Below are positions 16,837 through 24,472 of a stretch of 41,630 nucleotides of DNA, piece by piece. The translations under genes and the position numbers were made by a program. Each line of letters starts with the position of its first letter. Position 1 is the first letter of the stretch. A model generated the notes under the pieces. It worked only from the letters and a program-made list of their open reading frames with translations, made no database searches and was not told where the DNA came from. Source of the stretch: Mycobacterium lehmannii (lineage in GTDB: Bacteria > Actinomycetota > Actinomycetes > Mycobacteriales > Mycobacteriaceae); assembly GCF_002245535.1 (NCBI RefSeq), contig NZ_NKCN01000031.1, positions 1 to 41,630 on the forward strand, in the 5' to 3' direction.

Positions 16837-17463
16837 ATGTCACTGGCAGCGCAGTTGTGGACGGAGAACGCCGATGTGGTGGCCGAGGTGCTGGCCAACC
16901 CGTTCGTGCGGGGTATCGGAGATGGTTCGCTGGACCGCGACCTGTTCGCCGGCTACATCGCGCAGGACGCCTTCTTTCTCGAATCCTTCGCGCGCGCATA
17001 TGGTCTCGCGCTGGCCAGGAGCTCTGATACCGCCACCCTGCTGACGTTCGCCGATCTGCTCGCAGGCGTGCGTGAAGAGCTCGGGTTGCACGCGTCCTAC
17101 GCCGCATCATGGGGGATCGACATGGCAGGTGTCGAACCCGCCCCGGCGACGCTGGCCTACACCGAGTTTCTGCTGGCCACCGCCGCCACCGCCGACGTCG
17201 GCGTGGTGTGCGCGGCGATGACACCGTGCATGCGTCTGTACGCGCATGTCGGGGTCACGCTCGACGCCGACACCGCCGGACCCTATGCGCAATGGGTGCA
17301 GACCTACGCCGATCCGGGCTTCGACGAGGTCGCCTCGCTGTTGGAGCGACTGCTCGATCAGCACGCCGACGACGTGTCCGCCGCGCGGGTGGCCTACCGG
17401 CGCGCGATGCGGCTGGAACTGGCGTTCTTCGACGCGGCCTTGGTGCGTGGCTATCAGACGTAG
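16837..17463 (+). CDS. tenA: TenA family protein (thiaminase II / aminopyrimidine aminohydrolase type)
   Basis: A 208-residue all-helical TenA/THI-4 protein, which in other bacteria salvages degraded thiamin by hydrolysing aminopyrimidine. The catalytic Cys131 is in MTPCMRLYAHVG and the C-terminal Glu194 in LELAFFDAA. ATG 16837 follows a good GGGAGG ribosome-binding site; the in-frame ATG 12 nt upstream lies before it. No thiamin riboswitch or thi genes were seen nearby. The gene ends 10 bp inside the convergent MFS gene. Confidence 0.87.
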   Translation: MSLAAQLWTENADVVAEVLANPFVRGIGDGSLDRDLFAGYIAQDAFFLESFARAYGLALARSSDTATLLTFADLLAGVREELGLHASYAASWGIDMAGVEPAPATLAYTEFLLATAATADVGVVCAAMTPCMRLYAHVGVTLDADTAGPYAQWVQTYADPGFDEVASLLERLLDQHADDVSAARVAYRRAMRLELAFFDAALVRGYQT

Positions 17464-18713
17464 CGCGGGCGGCCGGCCAGCGCACCGAGCACGATCTGCA
17501 TCACGTAGACGCCGAGGAACATCATCCACGGCACCGTCCACCCGTGTGTGACGTCGTGCAGCAGCCCGAAGAGGAACGGGCCAACACCCGCGATGAGATA
17601 GCCGAATCCCTGTGCCATACCGGACAATTGCGCGGTGTCCTCGGCGTTTCGGGCCCGCAGCGCGATCACCGCGAGCGCCAGGGCGAACACGCCCATACCG
17701 ACTCCGATCAGCACGCTCCACAGCATCGGTTGTGCGGCGGGTGCGAGCATCAGACCGACCGTGCCCACCAGGCCCACGGCGCCCAAACCGACGATCCATG
17801 CGCTCTGTCCATGGCTGCGCGCGGCCAACGGCGCGATCACCAACGCGATGGGCACACCGACCAGCGATGTGAGGCCGACAAGCAGGCCGGCATGGGTCTT
17901 GTCGACCCCGCTGTCGATGAATACCTCTGGCAGCCAACCCATCACGATGTAGGCCATCAACGACTGACAACCGAAGAACAGCGTGACCGTCCACGCCAAC
18001 CGGTTTCGCAGCAGTGAGCGTCGTCCACCGGTCGGGGTGGTGCTCGCTGCCCAGGTGCCTGCGTGTCGGCGCGACGTGGGAAGCCACGCCACGAGCGCGA
18101 CGAAGGAAACCGCCGCCCACGCCGCCAGCGCGGCGCGCCACCCTCCCAGCGGGTCCTCGAGCCCGGGGGTCACCGCCGATCCCAGCGCACCGCCGCCCTG
18201 CAGTGCCGCGGTGTAGATCCCGGTCATCAGTCCGACCCGCGCAGGGAACGATCCCTTGATCACCACCGGGATCAACACGTTGGCCAATGCGATCCCCGCG
18301 CACGCGATCAGCGTCGCCGCGATCACGGTGTGCGGCCCGCCAACGGTGCGGGCGAGCAGCCCGACGGTGAGCGCGACCAGTGCGGCGGAGATGGTGCGAC
18401 CGAGCCCGATCCGGGCGGCGAGTCGGGGCGCGGTGAGTCCCGCGACCGCGAAGCACAGTGCTGGAAGTGTGGTGAGCAGACCGGCCCACGTCGCCGAGAC
18501 CCCGAGTTCGGTGCGCATCTCACCGAGCAGCGGCGCCACGCTGGTCACGGCAGGCCTCAAGTTGAGCGCGGTCAAGACCACAGCAAGCGCCAGCAGCGCA
18601 CCGCCCGCGACCACCGAAATGGGAGCGTGGCCGGCCTCGGCGTATTCCTTGACGCCCACGCTCAGATGCGTCGGCGACAGCTGTCCTTCGTCATCCCGCC
18701 TGCCGACACGCAT
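17454..18713 (-). CDS. MFS transporter, CynX/NimT (cyanate permease-like) family
   Basis: A 419-residue polytopic protein with 12 predicted helices. The first helix ends in LTALNLRPAVTSVAPLLGEM, the typical opening of CynX/NimT-type permeases, and helix blocks such as GMGVFALALAVIALRARN follow. It was named for E. coli cyanate permease, but most members carry other small anions or drugs and no cyanase gene is present. ATG 18713 faces the GntR-type regulator across 47 bp, so control by that regulator is likely. The 3' end overlaps tenA convergently. Confidence 0.85.
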   Translation of the reverse strand: MRVGRRDDEGQLSPTHLSVGVKEYAEAGHAPISVVAGGALLALAVVLTALNLRPAVTSVAPLLGEMRTELGVSATWAGLLTTLPALCFAVAGLTAPRLAARIGLGRTISAALVALTVGLLARTVGGPHTVIAATLIACAGIALANVLIPVVIKGSFPARVGLMTGIYTAALQGGGALGSAVTPGLEDPLGGWRAALAAWAAVSFVALVAWLPTSRRHAGTWAASTTPTGGRRSLLRNRLAWTVTLFFGCQSLMAYIVMGWLPEVFIDSGVDKTHAGLLVGLTSLVGVPIALVIAPLAARSHGQSAWIVGLGAVGLVGTVGLMLAPAAQPMLWSVLIGVGMGVFALALAVIALRARNAEDTAQLSGMAQGFGYLIAGVGPFLFGLLHDVTHGWTVPWMMFLGVYVMQIVLGALAGRPRYV

Positions 18714-18729
18714 CCTGCTAATGTGCCAT

Positions 18730-18756
18730 ACATCCTATGATTGGTTGAAAGGATGT
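18730..18756. promoter_or_regulatory. Inverted repeat between divergent MFS and GntR genes
   Basis: Arms ACATCCT (18730-18736) and AGGATGT (18750-18756) are perfect 7-bp inverted repeats with a 13-bp spacer, filling most of the 47-bp gap between the two start codons. It is a plausible operator for the adjacent FadR-type regulator controlling both genes. The right arm also overlaps the GAAAGGA ribosome-binding site of the regulator. Confidence 0.5.
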
Positions 18757-18760
18757 CTCT

Positions 18761-19435
18761 GTGCCGTTGATCACCGCGCGCCGGTCGGGCCTCGTCGACC
18801 AGGTCATCGAGCAGTTACGGGACTCGGTCGCGCGCGGTGAATGGCCGGTCGGACAGCGCATCCCCAACGAGACGGTCCTGGTCGCGTCGCTCGGCGTCGG
18901 CCGCAACACCGTGCGCGAGGCGGTCCGGGCGCTGGCCCACGCCGGCATCCTCGAGGTGCGACAGGGGGACGGCACCTACGTCCGGGCAACCAGCGAGGTG
19001 TCGGGCGCGCTGCGCCGGCTCTGCGGCGCCGAGTGGCGCGACGTGCTTGCGGTTCGCCGTGCTCTCGAGGTCGAGGGCGCCAGGGCGGCCGCGGACCGCC
19101 GAACCGACGACGATCTGGTCGAGCTGCGCGCATTGCTGGCCCGTCGAGACGCCTGTCTGGCCGGTGGAAACACCGACGAATTCGCCCGCGCCGACGCCGA
19201 CTTTCACCTCGCGGTGGTTCGCAGTTCGCACAACGCGACGCTGACGGAGCTGTACCGGGGCCTGATGGAAGCCATCGCGGCCAGCGTCGCCAGCGGCCAG
19301 GACGCCGCCGTGGAAGTCGTCGATCACGGTGTGCTGCTCGAGCACATCGCCGCCGGTGACGTCGAGCAGGCCGCGAGGACCGCGGCGGAGATCATCGACG
19401 GGGTGCTCGCCGGCCTTCCCGCTACTGACTGCTGA
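18761..19435 (+). CDS. FadR/GntR family transcriptional regulator with FCD domain
   Basis: A 224-residue regulator. The N-terminal winged helix-turn-helix shows the GntR signature IPNETVLVASLGVGRNTVREAVRALAHAGILEVRQGDGTYV with its late RxG wing. The C-terminal all-helical FCD domain has the Asp/His metal- or ligand-binding residues in ADADFHLAVVRSSHN and the later His in VDHGVLLEHIAAGD. The start is GTG 18761, seven nt after GAAAGGA. It is divergent from the CynX-like permease, which it probably regulates in response to an organic acid (inference). It converges on the next MFS gene with a 14-bp overlap. Confidence 0.9.
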   Translation: MPLITARRSGLVDQVIEQLRDSVARGEWPVGQRIPNETVLVASLGVGRNTVREAVRALAHAGILEVRQGDGTYVRATSEVSGALRRLCGAEWRDVLAVRRALEVEGARAAADRRTDDDLVELRALLARRDACLAGGNTDEFARADADFHLAVVRSSHNATLTELYRGLMEAIAASVASGQDAAVEVVDHGVLLEHIAAGDVEQAARTAAEIIDGVLAGLPATDC

Positions 19436-20759
19436 TCTCCGCAGCAGCGAGCCGTGGCCGGCTACCCAGGGCGACGACCAGAGCGGCCGCGGCCAACGAC
19501 AGCGTGCCGACCACCCACAGCGCCACCTTGCTGTTGCCGGTCAGATCGGTGAGCCAGCCGGTGATGTACGGCCCACCGAACCCGCTCAGGTTGCCCAGCG
19601 AGTTGATCAATGCGATACCACCGGCGGCGGCCGCGCCGGTGAGGAAAGCCGATGGCAGGGACCAGAACACGGGCAACGCGCACATGACGGCGCAGGTACA
19701 CAAGGTGACGGCCAACATCGCCAGGTAGACGTCGGTCATGTAGAGGGCGGCGGGGATGGATACACCGCCCACGATCGCCGGGATGGCGACGTGCCAGACC
19801 CGCTCGCCGGTTCGGTCCGAGTGCCAGGCCCAGGGCACCATGACGATCGCGGCCACCGCGTACGGAATCGAGGTGACAAGTCCGCGTTGGATGACGCCCA
19901 GATGGACGCCGTACTCCTCTTGAAACCCGGCGACGATGGTGGGCAGGAAGAACCCGACCGCGTACAGCCCATAGGTGATCCCGAAGTAGATGAACGCCAG
20001 GGCCAGGATGCGCGGATGGGTCAGGGCCTTCTTCAGCGGCCAGTGGCCACCGCTGCGTTCGGCGGCCGCCCGCTCATCGTCCAATGTGGTCTGCAGCCAA
20101 TCCTTTTCGTCATGATGCATCCAGCCCGCGAGACCGGGCCGATCGGTGAGATAGAACCAGCAGATCACGCCAAGGATGACGGCGGGAAGCCCCTCGACCA
20201 GGAACATGAACCGCCAGCCGGCCAACCCGAGAAAGCCGTGTCCCCAGTCGATGATCAACGACGAGATCGTCGATCCGACCGCGGTCGAGACGGGTACGGC
20301 GACCATGAACAGCGAAACCGCGCGTGACCGTTGCTTCTCGGGGAACCAGAACGTGAGGTACAAAATGATGCCCGGGAAGAAGCCGGCCTCGGCCACGCCG
20401 AGAAGAAAGCGCAGAACGATCAACATCTCCGCATTCGGTACGAATGCGATTGCGGCGCTGATGATTCCCCAACTCACCATGATCCGCGCCAGCCAGCGCC
20501 TGCCGCCGAACTTGTTAAGTGCGATGTTGCTGGGCACTTCGAGCAGCAGATAGCCGAGAAAGAAGATCCCCGAGGCGAAGCCGAACGTCTTGGCGCTCAT
20601 CGCGAGGTCGTCGTTCATACCGTTGGGCCCGGCGAACGCGATGTTGACCCGGTCGAGGTAGTTGACGACGTAGAGCAGGAAGAGGAACGGAATGAGGCGC
20701 CAGGTGACCTTCGTCAGCGTCCTGTTTTCAATGGCGCGATCCGGCAGGTAAGTGCTCAT
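19422..20759 (-). CDS. MFS transporter, anion:cation symporter (ACS) family
   Basis: A 445-residue, 12-helix permease. The ACS hallmarks are visible: VNYLDRVNIAFAGP in helix 1, then FFLGYLLLEVPSNIALNKFGGRRWLARIMVSWG, RFLLGVAEAGFFPGIILYL, and WRFMFLVEGLPAVILGV before the central loop. Family members import carboxylates such as phthalate, glucarate, 4-hydroxyphenylacetate or tartrate. ATG 20759 is preceded by GAGAAGG. No catabolic genes are adjacent, so the substrate cannot be named. The stop overlaps the FadR-type regulator convergently. Confidence 0.88.
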   Translation of the reverse strand: MSTYLPDRAIENRTLTKVTWRLIPFLFLLYVVNYLDRVNIAFAGPNGMNDDLAMSAKTFGFASGIFFLGYLLLEVPSNIALNKFGGRRWLARIMVSWGIISAAIAFVPNAEMLIVLRFLLGVAEAGFFPGIILYLTFWFPEKQRSRAVSLFMVAVPVSTAVGSTISSLIIDWGHGFLGLAGWRFMFLVEGLPAVILGVICWFYLTDRPGLAGWMHHDEKDWLQTTLDDERAAAERSGGHWPLKKALTHPRILALAFIYFGITYGLYAVGFFLPTIVAGFQEEYGVHLGVIQRGLVTSIPYAVAAIVMVPWAWHSDRTGERVWHVAIPAIVGGVSIPAALYMTDVYLAMLAVTLCTCAVMCALPVFWSLPSAFLTGAAAAGGIALINSLGNLSGFGGPYITGWLTDLTGNSKVALWVVGTLSLAAAALVVALGSRPRLAAAEISSQ

Positions 20760-20949
20760 TGCGGCCCTTCTCGAGCGCGGAAAACTAGCGCAATTCTACG
20801 GAGGCTAGGCGAGCGCAACGATGGCGAAAGGGTGTATCGGGTGCTGGTTAGGTGAGGCGCGCATTCTCATCGGTCCTCTCCGCCGGCCGGGCAATTTGCA
20901 CTTCCCTCGCCAGGCCCATCGGGCGCTGCCTGCGCGGACGGTTTGATTG

Positions 20950-20965
20950 TGTGAAGATTTCTTCA
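20950..20965. promoter_or_regulatory. Candidate response-regulator box upstream of the two-component operon
   Basis: TGAAGA-TT-TCTTCA (20952-20965) is a perfect palindrome with a 2-nt centre, about 40 bp before the response-regulator start. Its left part belongs to the 10-mer TGTGAAGATT (20950-20959), which recurs on the same strand at 23776-23785 in the DUF305/lpqS intergenic region. This pattern suggests a site for the encoded OmpR-type regulator (inference). Confidence 0.4.
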
Positions 20966-21004
20966 ACGGCCGGTAAGCGGGCGGTTGGGCGGCACGATGG
21001 AGTG

Positions 21005-21763
21005 ATGGACAGCGCCGCGCAATCGTCGGCTGGCACTGCGGACCTCGGATACCGCGCCCTCGTCGTCGACGATGAAGAATCACTGGCGGAAGTGGTGGCG
21101 AGCTACCTCACCCGGGAGCATTTCGAGGTTACGATCCGCCACAACGGGGTTGAAGCGCTCGCCGTGGCGCGTGAGGTCGACCCGGATGTGGTTGTGTTGG
21201 ATCTGGGATTGCCGGGCATTGACGGGTTAGAGGTTTGTCGTCAGCTGCGGACGTTTTCCGATGCCTATGTGGTGATGCTGACGGCCCGCGATACCGAGGT
21301 CGACACGATCATTGGACTCTCGGTCGGCGCAGATGATTATGTGACCAAGCCGTTCAGCCCACGGGAATTGGTCGCCCGCATCCGGGCCATGCTCCGTCGT
21401 CCGCGTACCGTTGGCACGCCAGCTCCGACATCCAATCCGAGGGGCGCCGACGTGCCGAAGCCGCGCGTGTTCGGTCCTTTGTCAATCGATGTAGCCGGCA
21501 GACAGGTGTATCTCGACACCAAGCCAATCACGCTGACTCGCACCGAGTTCGACATTCTCGCTGCACTGTCGTCCCGTCCTGGTGTGGTGTGGAGCCGTCG
21601 GCAGCTCATCGACGCAGTCTGGGGAGAACCATGGGTGGGGAACAGCCACCTCGTCGATGTCCACGTCGGGCATGTTCGGCGCAAGCTCGGTGACGACCCC
21701 GCCGAGCCGAGATTCGTGTTCACCGTGCGTGGGGTGGGGTACCGGATGGGGACGGGGCGATGA
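21005..21763 (+). CDS. OmpR/PhoB family response regulator
   Basis: A 252-residue DNA-binding response regulator. The receiver has the acidic pair in VVDDEES, the phospho-acceptor Asp66 in VLDLGLPG, the conserved T in MLTARD and the Lys in VTKPFSP. The C-terminal winged helix contains LTRTEFDILAALSSRPG, the recognition helix around NSHLVDVHVGHVRRKLG, and the wing FVFTVRGVGYRMG. ATG 21005 is preferred over a longer in-frame extension to 20852. Its stop overlaps the histidine kinase start (ATGA). The neighbours suggest a metal or envelope stress signal. Confidence 0.92.
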   Translation: MDSAAQSSAGTADLGYRALVVDDEESLAEVVASYLTREHFEVTIRHNGVEALAVAREVDPDVVVLDLGLPGIDGLEVCRQLRTFSDAYVVMLTARDTEVDTIIGLSVGADDYVTKPFSPRELVARIRAMLRRPRTVGTPAPTSNPRGADVPKPRVFGPLSIDVAGRQVYLDTKPITLTRTEFDILAALSSRPGVVWSRRQLIDAVWGEPWVGNSHLVDVHVGHVRRKLGDDPAEPRFVFTVRGVGYRMGTGR

Positions 21764-22908
21764 GGGCGCCGGCGCGTTCCGGCATGCTCCGCCGGTTGCT
21801 GCTGGGACAGGCGTTGGTGTTGCTTGCGGTCGGCGTAACCACTTGGGCGGTGGCCTCGTTGGTCGGTCCGCCGTTGTTCCGCGACCACCTCCATCAAGCC
21901 GGTGTGCCAGATGACTCCAGTGAACAATTCCACGCCGAACAGGCGTACTGGCACGCCACCGCTATCTCGATCGCTGTCGCGATCGCGGTGGCTGCCTTGA
22001 CGGCGTTCGTGGTCACCGTCTATCTGAGCCGACGCGTCCAGCACTCGCTCGCTGAGATATCCGCGGCGGCGATCACCGTCGCCGAGGGCCGCTACGACGT
22101 TCAGGTGACGCCGCCTCAACTCGGATCTGAATTTGATGGTTTGGCAGCCGCTTTCAACCAGATGGCGCATCGACTGCGGGCGGTGGAATCGACCCGCCGT
22201 CGATTGTTCGGCGACCTGGCCCACGAAATCCGAACCCCGGTCGCCGTGCTCGACGCCTATCTGGAAGCCGTCGAGGATGGCGTGAAGACTCTCGACGCGC
22301 GTACCGTCGCGACGCTGCGTGAGCAAACCGGTCGGCTCGTGCGTTTCTCTGCTGACGCCGCCGCCCTCGCGCAAGCCGAAGAGGCGCACACGGCCATCAC
22401 ATTGGAATGGGTCGATTCCGGGCAGTTGGTCGACGCGGCAATCGCCGCCGTCGCAGATCGCTTCGCCGCCGAAAGCGTGGCATTGACTTCCCATGTCGAC
22501 GAGGCCCCCCGATTGTGGGGTGACAGGCAGCGCTTGGGGCAGGTACTGGGGAACCTACTCGACAACGCCCTGCGTCACACCGCCGCCGGCGGCCACGTCA
22601 CCCTGGCGGTCGCACGTCACGGCAGCGACGCCGTCTTCACCGTCACCGACGACGGCGTGGGTGTCACTGCCGAACACCTCCCACATCTCTTCGAACGCTT
22701 CTACCGCGCAGACGTCGCCCGATATCGTGACCGAGGCGGCGCAGGAATCGGACTCGCGATCGCCAAAGCGCTGACGGAAGCCCATGGCGGCCAGATCGAC
22801 GCGACAAGTCAAGGGCCCGGAACCGGGACCACCTTCACCGTGACGGTGCCGATTCAGCCACCGGCGGCTGCCCTCGATCCCGACAAGCGGGACTTGCCTG
22901 TCAGGTAA
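21760..22908 (+). CDS. Membrane sensor histidine kinase
   Basis: A 382-residue kinase partnered with the upstream regulator. Two membrane helices, about residues 10-30 and 65-90, bracket a short extracytoplasmic loop that is unusually rich in His (DHLHQ, QFHAEQAYWH). HAMP follows, then the H-box with phospho-acceptor His155 (DLAHEIRTP). The catalytic domain shows the N-box NLLDNALRH, G1 DDGVGV, F-box FERFY and G2 GAGIGLAI. The His-rich sensor loop, together with the Met/His-rich DUF305 protein next door and the lpqS-cysK2 block, points to transition-metal sensing, perhaps copper (inference). Confidence 0.91.
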   Translation: MRAPARSGMLRRLLLGQALVLLAVGVTTWAVASLVGPPLFRDHLHQAGVPDDSSEQFHAEQAYWHATAISIAVAIAVAALTAFVVTVYLSRRVQHSLAEISAAAITVAEGRYDVQVTPPQLGSEFDGLAAAFNQMAHRLRAVESTRRRLFGDLAHEIRTPVAVLDAYLEAVEDGVKTLDARTVATLREQTGRLVRFSADAAALAQAEEAHTAITLEWVDSGQLVDAAIAAVADRFAAESVALTSHVDEAPRLWGDRQRLGQVLGNLLDNALRHTAAGGHVTLAVARHGSDAVFTVTDDGVGVTAEHLPHLFERFYRADVARYRDRGGAGIGLAIAKALTEAHGGQIDATSQGPGTGTTFTVTVPIQPPAAALDPDKRDLPVR

Positions 22909-22950
22909 CCGGGAACTCGAGACATCATCACGTGGGGGCCGTCCCAGCGC

Positions 22951-23697
22951 CTACAGCGACTTGAGTATCTCGTTCATGGTGTCGATCTCCTTCTGTTGGC
23001 TGCTCACGATCGACTTGGCCAGCGCGACGGCATCGGGGAACTGTCCGTTGTTGATCTCGTTCTGCGCCATGGTGATCGCACCCTGATGGTGCTCGATCAT
23101 CTGGGACAGGAACAGCTTGCTGGCCTCTACGCCCTGAGAGTCCCGCAAGGCTTGCATTTCGGCCGGCGAGAGCATCCCTTCCATGCCGGACATGCCTCCC
23201 ATCCCCGGCATCATCGATCCGCTGGGCATCATTGATCCGCCCGGCATAGGTGATCCGCTTGTATCAGGGCCGTGCATACCCCCGTGGCCGGGTGGCATAT
23301 TCCCCGGTGTGTGGTTCTGACCTGGCATCCCACTCTCGCCTGGCATGCCGCTCATCTCGGGCATACCCCACTGGTCGAGCCAACCCTGCATCTGTTTGAT
23401 CTCTGGTCCCTGCGCATCCTTGATCTGCTTCGCTAAATCGACCACTCGAGGATCGATCCCCTGCTTGGCAAGGATCACGTCGCTCATCTCGATCGCCTGC
23501 TGGTGGTGCGGGATCATGTGATGGGCGAACATCACGTCGGCATGATTGTGCCCTGCGGCCGGGGCCGCGATCGAGGTTTGTGCGTTAGTGGGCGACGCCG
23601 ACGTCGACTCGTTACTCGCAGAGTTGCTGCACGCAGCGATGACCGATGCCGCGGTCAGGACCGTCGCGGCGGCCGCCACATATTTGCTCCTTGTCAA
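22951..23697 (-). CDS. DUF305 lipoprotein with a Met/Gly/Pro-rich insert
   Basis: A 248-residue exported lipoprotein. The signal peptide ends in a lipobox at Cys23 (SVIAAC). DUF305 halves lie on both sides of a low-complexity insert: the first has HHMIPHHQQAIEM (from residue 59) and the second has MIEHHQGAITMAQ. The insert between them (about residues 112-175) is built of Met-Pro-Gly-Ser repeats with many M-x2-M and M-x-G-M spacings, like the methionine motifs of periplasmic copper binders. The start is TTG 23697, preceded by GAGAGGA. DUF305 proteins are ferritin-like helical bundles found in metal-resistance loci. A role in binding copper or silver at the cell surface is inferred. Confidence 0.88.
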   Translation of the reverse strand: MTRSKYVAAAATVLTAASVIAACSNSASNESTSASPTNAQTSIAAPAAGHNHADVMFAHHMIPHHQQAIEMSDVILAKQGIDPRVVDLAKQIKDAQGPEIKQMQGWLDQWGMPEMSGMPGESGMPGQNHTPGNMPPGHGGMHGPDTSGSPMPGGSMMPSGSMMPGMGGMSGMEGMLSPAEMQALRDSQGVEASKLFLSQMIEHHQGAITMAQNEINNGQFPDAVALAKSIVSSQQKEIDTMNEILKSL

Positions 23698-23775
23698 CAG
23701 ACATTCCTCTCGCCGTCATCCACATCGATTCGCGACCAAGCCTTCTCCGAATGATTCGGGCTGCGTTAGTCGTTC

Positions 23776-23794
23776 TGTGAAGATTCGATGAAGA
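23776..23794. promoter_or_regulatory. Tandem GAAGA repeat in the DUF305/lpqS intergenic region
   Basis: GAAGA occurs at 23779-23783 and 23790-23794, an 11-bp period matching one helical turn. The first copy is part of TGTGAAGATT, shared with the region upstream of the response regulator. Direct repeats at this spacing are typical of OmpR/PhoB-family binding sites. I saw no TACCCC-N3-GGGGTA box in this intergenic region. Confidence 0.4.
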
Positions 23795-23951
23795 AAGCGC
23801 CGAGCTGTCCGGGCTGATGGAGCAGTCCATGACCGCGATAACCCCACGCTAGGCAGCCCTCGAAGCTGCTGTCGCGAGGCGATAACGAGATTGCGTCAAC
23901 TCCTCGCGCCGCCGAACCAGCCGATGCTGCGCTGCTACAGTCGGCGGCATT

Positions 23952-24365
23952 GTGAGCTACACGGTGGCCGTCCCTGTGACACGGGTCCGCGCGGTAATCG
24001 CGCTGGGCCTGGCGTTGTGGGTGGTCGCCGTCGCTGCCCAGTGGACGCTGCCGCTCGACGACGTCGCCCCGCCGCACGGGCCGCATGCACTTGCGTCCGC
24101 GTCCGTAGGGGAACATCCCGTCGTCATCGACCATCCACACATCGGTGATGCACCGACTCCGCTGCTTCCCGACGCGTTCGCTGAGGCGGTTCTCCCGCGG
24201 GCGTCCACCTCACTCATCGCTCTAGGGTTGACCGCCGCCCTCGCGGTGGTAGCGGTGTGTTGGCACCAACCCGCATTGGCCGCGATCCGGGGGCCGCCTC
24301 GAGCACGGTCGACTGTTCTCTCAGGTCGGGTGATTCTCACTCGGCTCTGCATCGCGCGACGCTGA
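23952..24365 (+). CDS. lpqS: LpqS family protein
   Basis: A 137-residue exported or membrane protein. It has an N-terminal hydrophobic helix (about 12-30), a His/Pro-rich middle (PPHGPHALAS, HPHIGDAP), a second hydrophobic stretch (about 85-103), and the C-terminal tail SGRVILTRLCIARR, which resembles the tail I recall for M. tuberculosis LpqS. The order lpqS-cysK2-MFS matches Rv0847-Rv0848-Rv0849, and lpqS there belongs to the copper-responsive RicR regulon. Unlike a true lipoprotein, no Cys follows the first hydrophobic segment (VAVAAQW), so lipidation is unlikely here. The start is GTG 23952; GTG 23964 is possible. The function is unknown; the His-rich stretch suggests metal contact. Confidence 0.72.
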   Translation: MSYTVAVPVTRVRAVIALGLALWVVAVAAQWTLPLDDVAPPHGPHALASASVGEHPVVIDHPHIGDAPTPLLPDAFAEAVLPRASTSLIALGLTAALAVVAVCWHQPALAAIRGPPRARSTVLSGRVILTRLCIARR

Positions 24366-24472
24366 TCCGGTGGCGCCAGACCATGCCGCTTGTTGCGGTT
24401 CGGTCGGTGACCGTCGTCCCTTTCAGCTGCCGCGTGCAACCTTTCGCGGCTCGACGCAGAAGCGATGCATCG

